A stretch of DNA of 64,000 bases, taken from positions 1 to 64,000 of the forward strand of contig CAYYIV010000024.1 in NCBI GenBank assembly GCA_964472095.1. Reading direction: 5' to 3'. The DNA comes from Pelagibius sp964472095 (GTDB lineage: Bacteria > Pseudomonadota > Alphaproteobacteria > Kiloniellales > Kiloniellaceae). Under the pieces are notes generated by a model, which was not told the DNA's origin, searched no databases, and was given only the letters and a program-made list of their open reading frames with translations. The first letter of the stretch is position 1. Every line of letters begins with the position of its first letter. A program made the translations under genes and the position numbers. This document shows, piece by piece, positions 11,386 through 20,663 of this stretch.

Positions 11386-11979
11386 GTTCGGGAACCTGCG
11401 CCGAAGGGTTTGTCCGGCCAGGCGGGAAGTGACCACCGCCGTTAGCGCCGCTCTGCCGCGGACGGTGGCCACCTCGCCTGAACGCAAGGGGCGAACCCCC
11501 TGCTTCAGCCTGTTTCGCTCGCCCGGCCTTCCAGCGGCCCGATGAGGCCACTGGCGTCATGGCATCGGAGCTGCCCGCTACCGGGCCGTGCTTCTCATCC
11601 TCAATTCGACACGCCACCACCGCTAGGGTTGCAGCCCATTCGCGGCGACTTCGGCAATATCTACGTAGGGGAGGCGCCGGGCGTTTCAGCGTCGAAAATT
11701 TTTTTATGGGCAGACCGGCAGTCGCCGGCGGCCAGGCCTGCATCCAACCGTCAATAATCGATGGGGCCAGGGACCAAACGCCCGGAAATCCTGTTATCTT
11801 TGCTGCTGCAATCAGTTAGAAGCGATGCTCAGGATTTTCACAAAGCTTTTGCAGGCAGAGCCGGCCGCCGAACGCGGTTGGGCCATGCGGCCGTAGCTGC
11901 AGACGGCCGCGCCACTGCGGGCAGGGCGCAACGAGAACGCCGCAACGGCGCAACGGACAGGGCAGGACAGGGAGGATTG
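11386..11979. other. Intergenic region before the sulfite-oxidation genes
   Basis: About 590 bases with no convincing coding frame. A short T-rich tract (GAAAATTTTTTTATGG, about 11695-11710) and several GC-rich partial repeats are visible. The last 200 bases presumably carry the soeA promoter and leader. I could not identify a specific operator or riboswitch. Confidence 0.5.
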
Positions 11980-14900
11980 ATGGTCAGCAGCCCACTGGAT
12001 ACCCCACGCGAAGACGTCAATACCTGCCCGGATGTTGCCGACGAGATCAAACAGACAACCTGCTACATGTGCGCCTGCCGCTGCGGCATCAACGTCTACC
12101 TGAAGGACGGCAAGATCCGCTATCTGGAGGGCAATCCAGACCATCCGGTGAACAAGGGCGTGCTCTGCGCCAAGGGTTCGGCGGGCATCATGCAGCACTA
12201 CTCGCCCGCCCGCCTGTCCAAGCCCCTGCTGCGCGTCGGCGAGCGCGGCAGCGGCGAGTTCAAGGAAATCGAGTGGGAAGAGGCATTGGCTCTGGCCGTC
12301 GACTGGCTGGGCGCGGTGCGCCGTCATGACCCCCGGCGTCTCGCCTTTTTTACCGGTCGCGACCAGAGCCAGTCCCTGACCGGCTGGTGGGCAGCGCAGT
12401 TCGGCACGCCGAACTTCGCTGCCCACGGCGGATTCTGCTCGGTCAACATGGCGGCGGCCGGGCTCTACAGCATCGGCGGCTCGTTCTGGGAATTCGGCGA
12501 GCCGGACTGGGACCTGACGCGCTACTTCATGCTCTTCGGCGTCGCCGAGGACCACGACTCCAACCCCATCAAGGCGGGCCTCGGGCGCATGAAGACCCGC
12601 GGCCAGGCGAAGTTCGTCTCGGTGAACCCGGTGAAGACCGGCTATTCGGCCATCGCCGACGAGTGGGTCGGCCTGCGGCCCGGCACCGACGGCCTCTTCG
12701 TGCTGGCCCTGGTGCACGAGCTGCTGAAGGCCGAGAAGATCGATTGGGACTACCTCGGCCGCTACACCAACGCCACCTGGCTGGTGATCGACGATCCGGG
12801 CGGCGCCGAAGACGGACTCTTCGCCCGCGACGGCGAAGGACAGGCGCTCTGCTGGGACGCGGCGCGTGAGGCGGCGGTGCCGGCTGATGACGTGACGGCC
12901 AAGGCCGCGGTGGTCGGGCGCTACCGATTGGCGGACGGCCGCACGGCGGTGCCGTCGTTCGAGCTGCTGGCCCGGCGCTATCTCGACCCGGCCTATGCGC
13001 CGGAGGCGGTGGCCGCGCGCGTCGGCATTTCCGCTACGACCATCCGGCGCATTGCCGCCGAATTGGCCGAGGCGGCCTTCGAGAACGAAGTCGTGCTCGA
13101 CATTCCCTGGACCGACTGGGCCGGACGTCGCCAGGAGAAGATGATCGGCCGGCCGGTCTCGATGCACGCCATGCGCGGCATCTCGGCCCACTCAAACGGC
13201 TTTCACACCTGCCGCGCCATTCACCTGCTGCAGATGCTGCTGGGCTCGATCGACAGCCCCGGCGGCTTCGGCTACAAGGCGCCCTTTCCCAAGCCGGTCC
13301 CGCCGGGGCCGAAGCCGGCCGGCAAGACGGTGACGCCGGGCCAGCCGCTGGGCGGCATGCCGCTCGGCTTTCCGCTCGGCCCCGAGGATCTGCTGGTCGA
13401 TGCCGAGGGGCGGCCGACGCGCATCGACAAGGCCTACAGCTGGGAGCATCCGCTGGCCGCGCACGGCCTCATGCACATGGTGATCCACAACGCCTGGGCC
13501 GCCGACCCTTACTCGATCGACGTCCTCATGCTGTACATGGCGAACATGGGGTGGAACTCCGCCATGAACGTCGAGGGCACGCTGCACTACCTGACCGACA
13601 AGGACCCGGAGAGCGGCGGCTACAAGATCCCGCACGTCATCTACTCCGATGCCTACAGCTCCGAGATGGTGGCCTATGCGGACCTCGTGCTGCCGGACAC
13701 CACCTACCTGGAGCGCTGGGACTGCATCTCGCTGCTCGACCGGCCGATCAGCAGCGCGCACGGGCCCGGCGACGCCATCCGCCAGCCGGTCTGCCCGCCC
13801 GACCGTGACGTGCGGCCCTTCCAAGAGGTGCTGATCGATCTCGGCGCGCGCCTCGGGCTGCCCGGCTTCGTCGCCGAGGACGGCACGCCGAAGTATCCCG
13901 GCGGCTACCCCGACTACATCGTCAACCATGAGCGTCTGCCCGGCATCGGTCCGCTCGCCGGCTGGCGCAACCCGGACGGCAGCGGCCAGGGCACCGGCAA
14001 GCCCAATCCGGACCAGCTGCAGCGCTACATCGACAATGGCTGCTTCTGGACCCACCGCCTCACGCCCGACCAGCTCTACTTCAAGCACGCCAACAAGGGC
14101 TACCTGGCCTATGCCAAGTCGATGGGTTGGCTCCCCAGCGAGGATCAGATCACCCTGCAGCTCTACAGCGAGACCCTGCAGAAGTTCCGCCTGGCGGCAC
14201 GCGGCCACGGCGCGGTGCAGCCGCCGGACAGCGAGCGGCAGCGCATCGAGACCTATTTCGATCCGCTGCCGATCTGGTATCCGCCCTTCGAGGAGGCTGC
14301 CGACGACAGCGGCGCCTTCGACCTCCATGCGATCACTCAGCGGCCGATGCACATGTATCACTCCTGGGGGTCGCAGAACGCCTGGCTGCGCCAGATCACC
14401 GCGCGAAACCGTCTCTTCGTGCATCCGGACACTGCCGCGCGCCACGGCATCGCCGACGACGACTGGGTCTGGGTGATCAGCCACTACGGCCGGGTGAAGG
14501 GGCAGGTGCGCCTGATGCATGGCGTCAATCCGCAGACGGTGTGGACCTGGAATGCCATCGGCAAGCGGCGCGGCGCCTGGGGCCTCGACGCCGACGCGCC
14601 GGAGAGCAACAGCGGCTTCCTGCTGAACCACATCATTTCCGAGCTGCTGCCGCAGCGTGAAGGCGGCCACCGCTACTCCAATTCGGACCCGGTCACCGGG
14701 CAGGCGGCCTGGTACGACCTGCGGGTCCGGATCGAGCGCTGCCTGGCGGAGGAGTACGGGGCCACCGAGCCCCTGATGGCAGCGGTGAAGGCGCAGCCGC
14801 GGCGCGGTTACGACGGCGGCGAGTACCTGCGTTACGGCGCCGATCTGAAGTGCGGCAAGCCCGCCGTTGCCGGTCGAGGCACCGCGGCCCGGGAGTGGAT

Positions 14901-15009
14901 CGGCAACCGTCACGAGATCTCGCTCAACGTTGCCGGCGTGGCCGACGGCAGGGGCAATGTGCCGAAGCCGCAAGGGAGCCGGAAGGCCGGCGAGGGCGAA
15001 CCGGAATGA
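11980..15009 (+). CDS. soeA: Molybdopterin oxidoreductase, sulfite dehydrogenase catalytic subunit SoeA
   Basis: A 1009-residue molybdenum enzyme of the DMSO-reductase superfamily. The N-terminus binds a 4Fe-4S cluster (Cys28, Cys31, Cys35, Cys63). The likely molybdenum ligand is Cys153 in HGGFCSVNM. The C-terminal molybdopterin dinucleotide-binding domain begins near PMHMYHSWGSQNAWL. There is no twin-arginine signal, so it should face the cytoplasm, as known for SoeABC (quinone-linked sulfite dehydrogenase of Allochromatium). GGGAGG precedes the ATG at 11980. Four-base overlap with soeB, a DmsC-like anchor and a TauE-type sulfite permease downstream all support sulfite; a polysulfide or thiosulfate reductase-like role is the main alternative. 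Confidence 0.86.
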   Translation: MVSSPLDTPREDVNTCPDVADEIKQTTCYMCACRCGINVYLKDGKIRYLEGNPDHPVNKGVLCAKGSAGIMQHYSPARLSKPLLRVGERGSGEFKEIEWEEALALAVDWLGAVRRHDPRRLAFFTGRDQSQSLTGWWAAQFGTPNFAAHGGFCSVNMAAAGLYSIGGSFWEFGEPDWDLTRYFMLFGVAEDHDSNPIKAGLGRMKTRGQAKFVSVNPVKTGYSAIADEWVGLRPGTDGLFVLALVHELLKAEKIDWDYLGRYTNATWLVIDDPGGAEDGLFARDGEGQALCWDAAREAAVPADDVTAKAAVVGRYRLADGRTAVPSFELLARRYLDPAYAPEAVAARVGISATTIRRIAAELAEAAFENEVVLDIPWTDWAGRRQEKMIGRPVSMHAMRGISAHSNGFHTCRAIHLLQMLLGSIDSPGGFGYKAPFPKPVPPGPKPAGKTVTPGQPLGGMPLGFPLGPEDLLVDAEGRPTRIDKAYSWEHPLAAHGLMHMVIHNAWAADPYSIDVLMLYMANMGWNSAMNVEGTLHYLTDKDPESGGYKIPHVIYSDAYSSEMVAYADLVLPDTTYLERWDCISLLDRPISSAHGPGDAIRQPVCPPDRDVRPFQEVLIDLGARLGLPGFVAEDGTPKYPGGYPDYIVNHERLPGIGPLAGWRNPDGSGQGTGKPNPDQLQRYIDNGCFWTHRLTPDQLYFKHANKGYLAYAKSMGWLPSEDQITLQLYSETLQKFRLAARGHGAVQPPDSERQRIETYFDPLPIWYPPFEEAADDSGAFDLHAITQRPMHMYHSWGSQNAWLRQITARNRLFVHPDTAARHGIADDDWVWVISHYGRVKGQVRLMHGVNPQTVWTWNAIGKRRGAWGLDADAPESNSGFLLNHIISELLPQREGGHRYSNSDPVTGQAAWYDLRVRIERCLAEEYGATEPLMAAVKAQPRRGYDGGEYLRYGADLKCGKPAVAGRGTAAREWIGNRHEISLNVAGVADGRGNVPKPQGSRKAGEGEPE

Positions 15010-15758
15010 CCAGCCTGCCGCGCAATGCCGGGCCGGTAAAGCTCGGCCTGGTGATCGACCTCGACATCTGCGTCGGCTGCCACGCCTGCGCGGTGAGCTG
15101 CAAGGAATGGAACGCTTCCGGCCACTCCGCCCCGCTCACCGACAGCGACCCCTACGGCGCCGATCCTTCCGGTGTCTGGTTCAACCGCATCCACAGCTTC
15201 GAGGTCGTGCAGGACGACGGCAACAGCCGCACGGTCCACTTCCCGAAGTCCTGCCTGCACTGCGAGGACGCGCCCTGCGTCACCGTCTGCCCGACCGGCG
15301 CCTCCTACAAGCGCGCAGAAGACGGCATCGTGCTGGTCAACGCCGAGGCCTGCATCGGCTGCAAGCTGTGCTCCTGGGCGTGCCCCTACGGCGCCCGCGA
15401 GTACGACGCCGATGCCGGGGTGATGAAGAAGTGCACCCTCTGCATCGACAAGATCTACAACGAGAACCTGGAGCCGCGCAGCCGCGTGCCCGCCTGTGTC
15501 TCGACCTGCCCGGCGGGCGCGCGCCACTTCGGCGACCTCGGCGACCCGCAGTCCGAGGTCTCGCTGCTGGTGGCCGCGCGCGACGGCTACGAGCTGATGC
15601 CGGAGCAGGGCTGCCGCCCGGTCAACCGCTACCTGCCGCCGCGCGCCAAGCAGATGCCGGAACGCGATGCCGTCGATCCGACCGCAGGCGGTGCGGAGGC
15701 CTCAGAGGATTCAGCCGGCCTGCTGGCGCGCTGGGTCGACCGGATGCTGAGCCGCTAG
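15006..15758 (+). CDS. soeB: 4Fe-4S ferredoxin-type electron transfer subunit SoeB
   Basis: A 250-residue iron-sulfur protein with four cysteine groups: CVGCHACAVSC near residue 20, CLHCEDAPCVTVCP near 80, CIGCKLCSWACP near 115, and CTLC plus CVSTCP further on. These hold four 4Fe-4S clusters that pass electrons from SoeA to the membrane subunit. Its ATG overlaps the soeA stop by four bases. The C-terminal 45 residues are charged and low-complexity. No signal peptide. Confidence 0.9.
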   Translation: MTSLPRNAGPVKLGLVIDLDICVGCHACAVSCKEWNASGHSAPLTDSDPYGADPSGVWFNRIHSFEVVQDDGNSRTVHFPKSCLHCEDAPCVTVCPTGASYKRAEDGIVLVNAEACIGCKLCSWACPYGAREYDADAGVMKKCTLCIDKIYNENLEPRSRVPACVSTCPAGARHFGDLGDPQSEVSLLVAARDGYELMPEQGCRPVNRYLPPRAKQMPERDAVDPTAGGAEASEDSAGLLARWVDRMLSR

Positions 15759-15773
15759 GAAAGGAAGAGTCCC

Positions 15774-16721
15774 GTGCATCCGGCAAAGTCCGTCATCCTC
15801 TTCACCACAGCGTCGGGTGCCGGCTACGGTCTGCTGGCCTGGCTCGGTCTGCTGGCTGCTCTCGGGCGGCTGCCGGCCGACCGCTGGTTCGGCCTGGCCG
15901 GCTTCGGGCTCGGGCTCGCACTTGTGGTGCTCGGCCTGCTGTCGTCGACCCTCCACCTCGGCCATCCGGAGCGGGCCTGGCGGGCTTTCAGCCAGTGGCG
16001 CTCGTCCTGGCTGTCGCGCGAGGGTGTCGCTGCCGTGCTGACCTTCCTGCCGGTCGGGGTCTTTGCGCTGATCTGGATCTTTGCGCAAACCAACAGCGGC
16101 TTTGCCGCGGCCGTCGGGCTGCTCGCCAGTCTCAGCTGCGCGGTGACGGTGGTCTGCACCGCGATGATCTATGCCTCGCTGAAGACCATCCGCGCGTGGT
16201 CCACTGGCTGGACGCTGCCGGGCTACCTCGTCCTCTCGGCGCTCTCCGGCGCCGTCCTGATGAACCTGCTGCTGCAGCTCTGGGCGCTGCCTCTGGCAGC
16301 ACCCTATAGCTGGGTGCTGCTGCTGCTCTTCGTCGCGGCGGTGGCGGTGAAGCTGCTGTACTGGCGCGCGATCGATGGGGCGCCGGGTTCCAGCAGCGCC
16401 GAGTCGGCGACCGGACTGGTCGGCGGGCGGGTGCGACTGCTGGAGGCGCCGCACAGCGAGTCGAACTATCTGATGCAGGAGATGGGCTACCGGATCGCAC
16501 GCAAGCACGCAGCGAAGCTGCGCGGCATCGCGCTGCTGGCCGGCTTCGCACTGCCCTTCCTGCTGATCGTCCTAGGCCAGGCGCTGCCCGGCATCGTCAG
16601 CCTGGTGGCGGCGGTGGTGGCCGTGGCGCTGGTCGCCGTCGGCCTGGTAGTCGAGCGCTGGCTGTTCTTTGCCGAGGCCAAGCACGTCGTCACGCTTTAC
16701 TACGGGGAGAGTCGCGCCTGA
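15774..16721 (+). CDS. soeC: DmsC/NrfD-like membrane anchor subunit SoeC
   Basis: A 315-residue protein with eight or so predicted membrane spans, matching the DMSO-reductase anchor (DmsC) family. It begins at GTG 15774 with GGAAAGGAAG upstream. The stretch STLHLGHPERAWRAF is a hallmark of DmsC-type anchors. It should anchor SoeAB to the inner face of the membrane and pass electrons to quinone. It ends 130 bases before the permease gene. Confidence 0.88.
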   Translation: MHPAKSVILFTTASGAGYGLLAWLGLLAALGRLPADRWFGLAGFGLGLALVVLGLLSSTLHLGHPERAWRAFSQWRSSWLSREGVAAVLTFLPVGVFALIWIFAQTNSGFAAAVGLLASLSCAVTVVCTAMIYASLKTIRAWSTGWTLPGYLVLSALSGAVLMNLLLQLWALPLAAPYSWVLLLLFVAAVAVKLLYWRAIDGAPGSSSAESATGLVGGRVRLLEAPHSESNYLMQEMGYRIARKHAAKLRGIALLAGFALPFLLIVLGQALPGIVSLVAAVVAVALVAVGLVVERWLFFAEAKHVVTLYYGESRA

Positions 16722-16855
16722 CATGGCGAAGACAATAACCGTGCTTCGGTCGCATGATTAGCAATGCTTTTATTGCAATGCGGTATCCACGGAAGATAAG
16801 CTTCAGTCACCCAGACGAGTCCCCGCGCGGCGGGGCTGCGTGAAAGCCAGCCTTG

Positions 16856-17776
16856 ATGAACATCTACCTGCCCATCGCAGAGATTTCTGTGAATATCTTT
16901 CTGCTCTTGGGCATGGGTGGGGCCGTCGGCTTTCTTTCCGGACTCTTCGGCGTCGGTGGCGGGTTTCTCATGACGCCTCTGCTGATCTTCATCGGCGTTA
17001 CGCCTGCCGTGGCGGTGGCCACCGAGGCCAACCAGATCGTCGCCTCTTCGGTATCCGGCGTGCTGGCCCATTGGCGGCGCGGCAACGTCGACTTCCGCAT
17101 GGGCCTGGTCCTGCTGATCGGCGGCACACTCGGGTCGGTCTTCGGCGTCTGGCTGTATGGCTACCTGCGCGGCCTCGGCCAGCTCGATCTCGCCATCTCG
17201 CTCTGCTACGTCATTTTCCTGGGCGTGGTCGGCGGCCTGATGTTCCTCGAGAGCAGCCGGGCTCTGTTCCGGCGCCGCCGGCAGGTCGACTTCCGCCGCA
17301 AGCTGCACCAGCATTATTGGCTGCACGGCCTGCCCCTGAAGATGCGCTTCCGCAAGTCGAAGCTCTACATCTCGGCCCTGCTGCCGATCATGATCGGATT
17401 CCTGGTCGGCATCCTGGCCGCGATCATGGGCGTCAGCGGCGGCTTCATCATGGTGCCGGCGATGATCTACCTGCTCGGCATGCCGACCTCCGTGGTCGTC
17501 GGAACCTCGCTGTTTCAGATCATCTTCGTCACGGCGACGGTGACTTTCCTGCAGTCGGCGCAGAACCAGACGGTTGACGTCATCCTTGCCCTGATCCTGC
17601 TGACCGGTGGAGTGATCGGTGCCCAGATCGGCACCCGCGCCGGCACCCGGCTGCGCGGCGAGCAGCTGCGCATCCTGCTGGCGCTGATGGTCCTCGCGGT
17701 CTGCGGCAAGCTCCTCTTCGACCTCGTGGTGACCCCGGACGATATCTTCGCCATCGGCGCGGAAGGGGGACACTGA
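16856..17776 (+). CDS. TauE/SafE (TSUP) family sulfite/organosulfonate exporter
   Basis: A 306-residue membrane protein of the TSUP family with two repeated halves. GLFGVGGGFLMTP (near residue 28) and IMGVSGGFIMVP (near 190) are the paired family motifs. Spans cluster in two blocks joined by a basic cytoplasmic loop (RRRRQVDFRRKLHQ). The start is ATG 16856, with TTG 16853 as an alternative; the ribosome site is weak. Next to soeABC it most likely exports or imports sulfite, reducing sulfite toxicity or feeding the enzyme. Confidence 0.85.
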   Translation: MNIYLPIAEISVNIFLLLGMGGAVGFLSGLFGVGGGFLMTPLLIFIGVTPAVAVATEANQIVASSVSGVLAHWRRGNVDFRMGLVLLIGGTLGSVFGVWLYGYLRGLGQLDLAISLCYVIFLGVVGGLMFLESSRALFRRRRQVDFRRKLHQHYWLHGLPLKMRFRKSKLYISALLPIMIGFLVGILAAIMGVSGGFIMVPAMIYLLGMPTSVVVGTSLFQIIFVTATVTFLQSAQNQTVDVILALILLTGGVIGAQIGTRAGTRLRGEQLRILLALMVLAVCGKLLFDLVVTPDDIFAIGAEGGH

Positions 17777-17777
17777 G

Positions 17778-18521
17778 ATGCATCTGCGGGCCGTGCTGCT
17801 GTCGCTCGTCGTCATGGTTCTGGCCCTCCCGGGCTTCGGCCAGGCGCCGCTGATCGCCGACCTCTCCGAGCACCAGATCCAGATCACCACGGGTTTCGTG
17901 GGCACCGACGTGCTGCTGTTCGGCACCGTGGCACCGGACAGCAACGTGGTGGTCGTCGTGCGCGGGCCCGAGGAGGCGACCGCGGTCTGGCGCAAGGGCC
18001 GCTTCGCGGGGATCTGGGTGAACGACCGCCGCATGATCTTCGCGCGGGTGCCGAGCTTCTATGCGGTGCGCAGCAATGCGCCGCTTGAGGACATTGCCAG
18101 CCAGACCACTCGCACGCGCCATGGCATGGGCGCCGAGTTCCTGCGCTTGCGTACCGAAGAAGAGGGTGTGAGCGAGGGGGACGTGGACATATTCCGCCGG
18201 GCGCTGATCCGCAACAAGGAGCGTGCGGGACTCTTCGCCACCGGTGGCGACCACATCACGTTCCTGGGCGGTCAGCTGTTTCGCACGCGGTTGCACTTCC
18301 CGGCCAATGTGCCGACCGGCTTCTACGACGTCGAGGTCTTCATGCTGCAGGAAGGCCGCGTCGTCCACGCCCAGACGACTCCCTTGATCGTGCGCAAGGC
18401 CGGGCTGGGTGCCGACGTCTTCTACTTCGCCCACAACTACTCTGCGGTCTACGGCATCATCGCGGTGCTGCTCGCGGTGGCCGCCGGCGTCCTCGCGGCG
18501 TTCATCTTCCGCAAAAACTGA
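17778..18521 (+). CDS. TIGR02186 family membrane-anchored periplasmic protein
   Basis: A 247-residue protein that starts one base after the permease stop. It has an N-terminal signal (hydrophobic 4-20), a periplasmic body with DLSEHQIQITTGFVGTDVLLFG, and a C-terminal membrane span (about residues 220-243) ending FRKN. This matches family TIGR02186, which is of unknown function but is typically found beside TauE/SafE permeases. An accessory or assembly role for the permease is inferred from position only. Confidence 0.82.
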   Translation: MHLRAVLLSLVVMVLALPGFGQAPLIADLSEHQIQITTGFVGTDVLLFGTVAPDSNVVVVVRGPEEATAVWRKGRFAGIWVNDRRMIFARVPSFYAVRSNAPLEDIASQTTRTRHGMGAEFLRLRTEEEGVSEGDVDIFRRALIRNKERAGLFATGGDHITFLGGQLFRTRLHFPANVPTGFYDVEVFMLQEGRVVHAQTTPLIVRKAGLGADVFYFAHNYSAVYGIIAVLLAVAAGVLAAFIFRKN

Positions 18522-18562
18522 GCTCGCACGCGCGTTTGAGGGGCTGCCTTCGGGGCTGCGGC

Positions 18563-20650
18563 TCAGTGGGCGGCGGCCCCTTGCGGCGCCGGCGCGCCGG
18601 ACGGTGCCGGGTCGCTGGATTGCCAGGCCAGGGCATGCAGGGTCGCCATGCTGGTCGAGTCGCACAGCAGGTCGCGCTTTTCGTCGCGGCTCAGGCTGTC
18701 CGGCCCGTTCTCCTGCAGCCGCGCGATCAGCCCGTCGAGCCGCAGCCTCTCGCTCTTGGCGCGCGGCTGACGTTCCAGCAGGGTGCGGTGCAGGGCGTTC
18801 ATGAAGGGATCGGCGATGGCCTCTTCGAAGAGCGAGGTGGTGGCAAACTCGGGCACTGTCGCCGGTGTCCGGTCGCTGAGGTTGCGGGCCAGCAGTTGCA
18901 GCACCCGCGGCGGATCGCTCTCGCAAGGCGTCAGGAAGATGCCCCAGTCCCTCAGCCGCCGGCCGATGTCGCCGCGGCTGGTGAAGCGCGACAGCGGAAT
19001 GGAAAGAGCGGGGCCGAGCAGCACCGGGGTGAGCCAGAAGAAGAAGGTCGGGATGTAGAGGTAGCTGGCAAGGCCGGCGGCCAGGGCGATCGCCGTGTGA
19101 CCCCAGTGGGCCGCTATCGCCTCGCGCCAGGAGGTTTCATCGTCGTCCCTTTGCTGCGGCGCCCAGTGCACGCTGCGCCCGGCCAGGATGGAGACGATGA
19201 AGCCGCTTTGGAACAGCATCAGGATCGGTGCCAGCAGGATCGACATCAGGCTTTCCAGCACCACGCTGACGAACGCCCTGGCTGCCCCGCCGTGGGCCGT
19301 CAGGCGCCGGCGCTCGGCGAAGAGGGCGAAATAGCCGAGCAACTTCGGCAGGTAGAGGATGACGAGGGAAATGGCCAGCAGCGTGGTGGCCTCGAAGGCA
19401 TAGGACACCGGCCAGTTGGGGAAGAGGTCGCCCTCGATGAAGTAGCTGTGCTCGGTCTGCTCCTGGCGCAGCGCCTCGAGGCCGGAGAGCACCAGCAGCA
19501 GCAGCCACAGCAGGGAGGAGAGGTACGACATCACCCCCATGCCGAGGTGGAGCCGGCTGAGCGGGCGCAGGCCGCGGGCCATCAGGACGCCAACGTGCTG
19601 CAGGTTGCCCTGGCACCAGCGGCGGTCGCGCTTGGCATGGTCGATGAGGGTCGGCGGCGGCTCCTCGAAGCTGCCGCCGAGGTCGTCCGCCAGCCAGACT
19701 TCCCAGCCGGCGCGCCGCAGCAGCGCCGCCTCGACAAAGTCGTGGCTGAGGATCTCGCCGCCGAAGGGCTCGCGCCCGGGCAGGACCGGCAGGCCGCAGT
19801 GCTCGAGGAAGGGCTGCATGCGGATGATGGCATTGTGGCCCCAGTAGTTGGAATCACCTTCCAGCCAGTAGGCGAGCCCAGCCGCGAAGGGCGGGCCGTA
19901 AACGCTGCCGGCGAACTGCTGGCTGCGCGCGAAGAGCGTTTCGCGCATGACCGGTACCGGCGGCACCTGTATGAGGCCGACGCCTGGATTGCGGTCCATC
20001 CGGGCGACGAGCCGGGTAACGCAGTCGCCGGACATCACGCTGTCGGCGTCGAGCACGATCATATAGTCGTAGCGGTAACCCCAGGACTCGCAGAAGTCGG
20101 CGATGTTGCCGCTCTTGCGCGCGAGGTTGCGCGGTCGATGGCGATAGAAGACGTCGACGCGCCCGGCAAACTCGCGATTGATGCGGCTCCAGGCCAGCTC
20201 TTCGGCAAGCCAGATTTCCGGATCGGTGGTGTCGCTGAGGATATAGAGATCGTAGCGGCCGGTCGACTTGTTCTCGCAGAGCGACTCCAGGGTCGCACGC
20301 AGACCGGCAACGACCCGCTCGGGGTCTTCGTTAAAGACCGGCATGGCCAGGGCCGTTGCTGAGGCTTTGGCTTTGGGATCCGGCGCCGGGGCCGTTTCTC
20401 GCTGGCGCCGCCGCCGCGATCCGGCAAGGCGGACGGCGAAGCCGATCACCGAGATCCAGCAGGCGGTGTTAATCCAGGCAAAGAGCGCCGCGAACAGGCC
20501 GAGGATGACAAGCTCCAGGATGGAGATGCCGTCGGCGCCGAGGATCGTCCCGAGAACCAGGACCGCGGCGCAGGTGGAGGCCACCACCACGAGCAGCAGC
20601 AGCAGGCGCCGCCATCTCGGCTTGGCGCGAGCTGACTCGGGGTGGCCCAT
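18563..20650 (-). CDS. opgH: Glucans biosynthesis glucosyltransferase OpgH/MdoH
   Basis: A 695-residue inner-membrane family-2 glycosyltransferase that makes the beta-glucan backbone of osmoregulated periplasmic glucans. Two N-terminal spans are followed by the catalytic domain with ALAMPVFNED, VLDADSVMSG (DxD), the acceptor Asp in LSHDFVEAAL, and RDRRWCQGN ((Q/R)xxRW). Four to five spans follow. It is shorter than enterobacterial OpgH (about 850), lacking part of the N-terminal region. The ATG at 20650 was chosen because the frame upstream overlaps another ORF. Confidence 0.93.
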   Translation of the reverse strand: MGHPESARAKPRWRRLLLLLVVVASTCAAVLVLGTILGADGISILELVILGLFAALFAWINTACWISVIGFAVRLAGSRRRRQRETAPAPDPKAKASATALAMPVFNEDPERVVAGLRATLESLCENKSTGRYDLYILSDTTDPEIWLAEELAWSRINREFAGRVDVFYRHRPRNLARKSGNIADFCESWGYRYDYMIVLDADSVMSGDCVTRLVARMDRNPGVGLIQVPPVPVMRETLFARSQQFAGSVYGPPFAAGLAYWLEGDSNYWGHNAIIRMQPFLEHCGLPVLPGREPFGGEILSHDFVEAALLRRAGWEVWLADDLGGSFEEPPPTLIDHAKRDRRWCQGNLQHVGVLMARGLRPLSRLHLGMGVMSYLSSLLWLLLLVLSGLEALRQEQTEHSYFIEGDLFPNWPVSYAFEATTLLAISLVILYLPKLLGYFALFAERRRLTAHGGAARAFVSVVLESLMSILLAPILMLFQSGFIVSILAGRSVHWAPQQRDDDETSWREAIAAHWGHTAIALAAGLASYLYIPTFFFWLTPVLLGPALSIPLSRFTSRGDIGRRLRDWGIFLTPCESDPPRVLQLLARNLSDRTPATVPEFATTSLFEEAIADPFMNALHRTLLERQPRAKSERLRLDGLIARLQENGPDSLSRDEKRDLLCDSTSMATLHALAWQSSDPAPSGAPAPQGAAAH

Positions 20651-20663
20651 GGTTCGCCTGTGC

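Noticed and set aside
11542..11819. Short rightward frames before soeA
   Set aside because: No ribosome site, no motif and poor codon pattern; treated as leader or promoter DNA.
11812..14973. Two long leftward frames across soeA
   Set aside because: Antisense to a well-supported molybdoenzyme gene.
16724..16762. Tiny 12-codon ORF after soeC
   Set aside because: Too short, no ribosome site and no conserved content visible.
18536..20362. 608-codon rightward frame across opgH
   Set aside because: It is the mirror of opgH, which has full catalytic motifs; the rightward translation has no domain and skewed composition.
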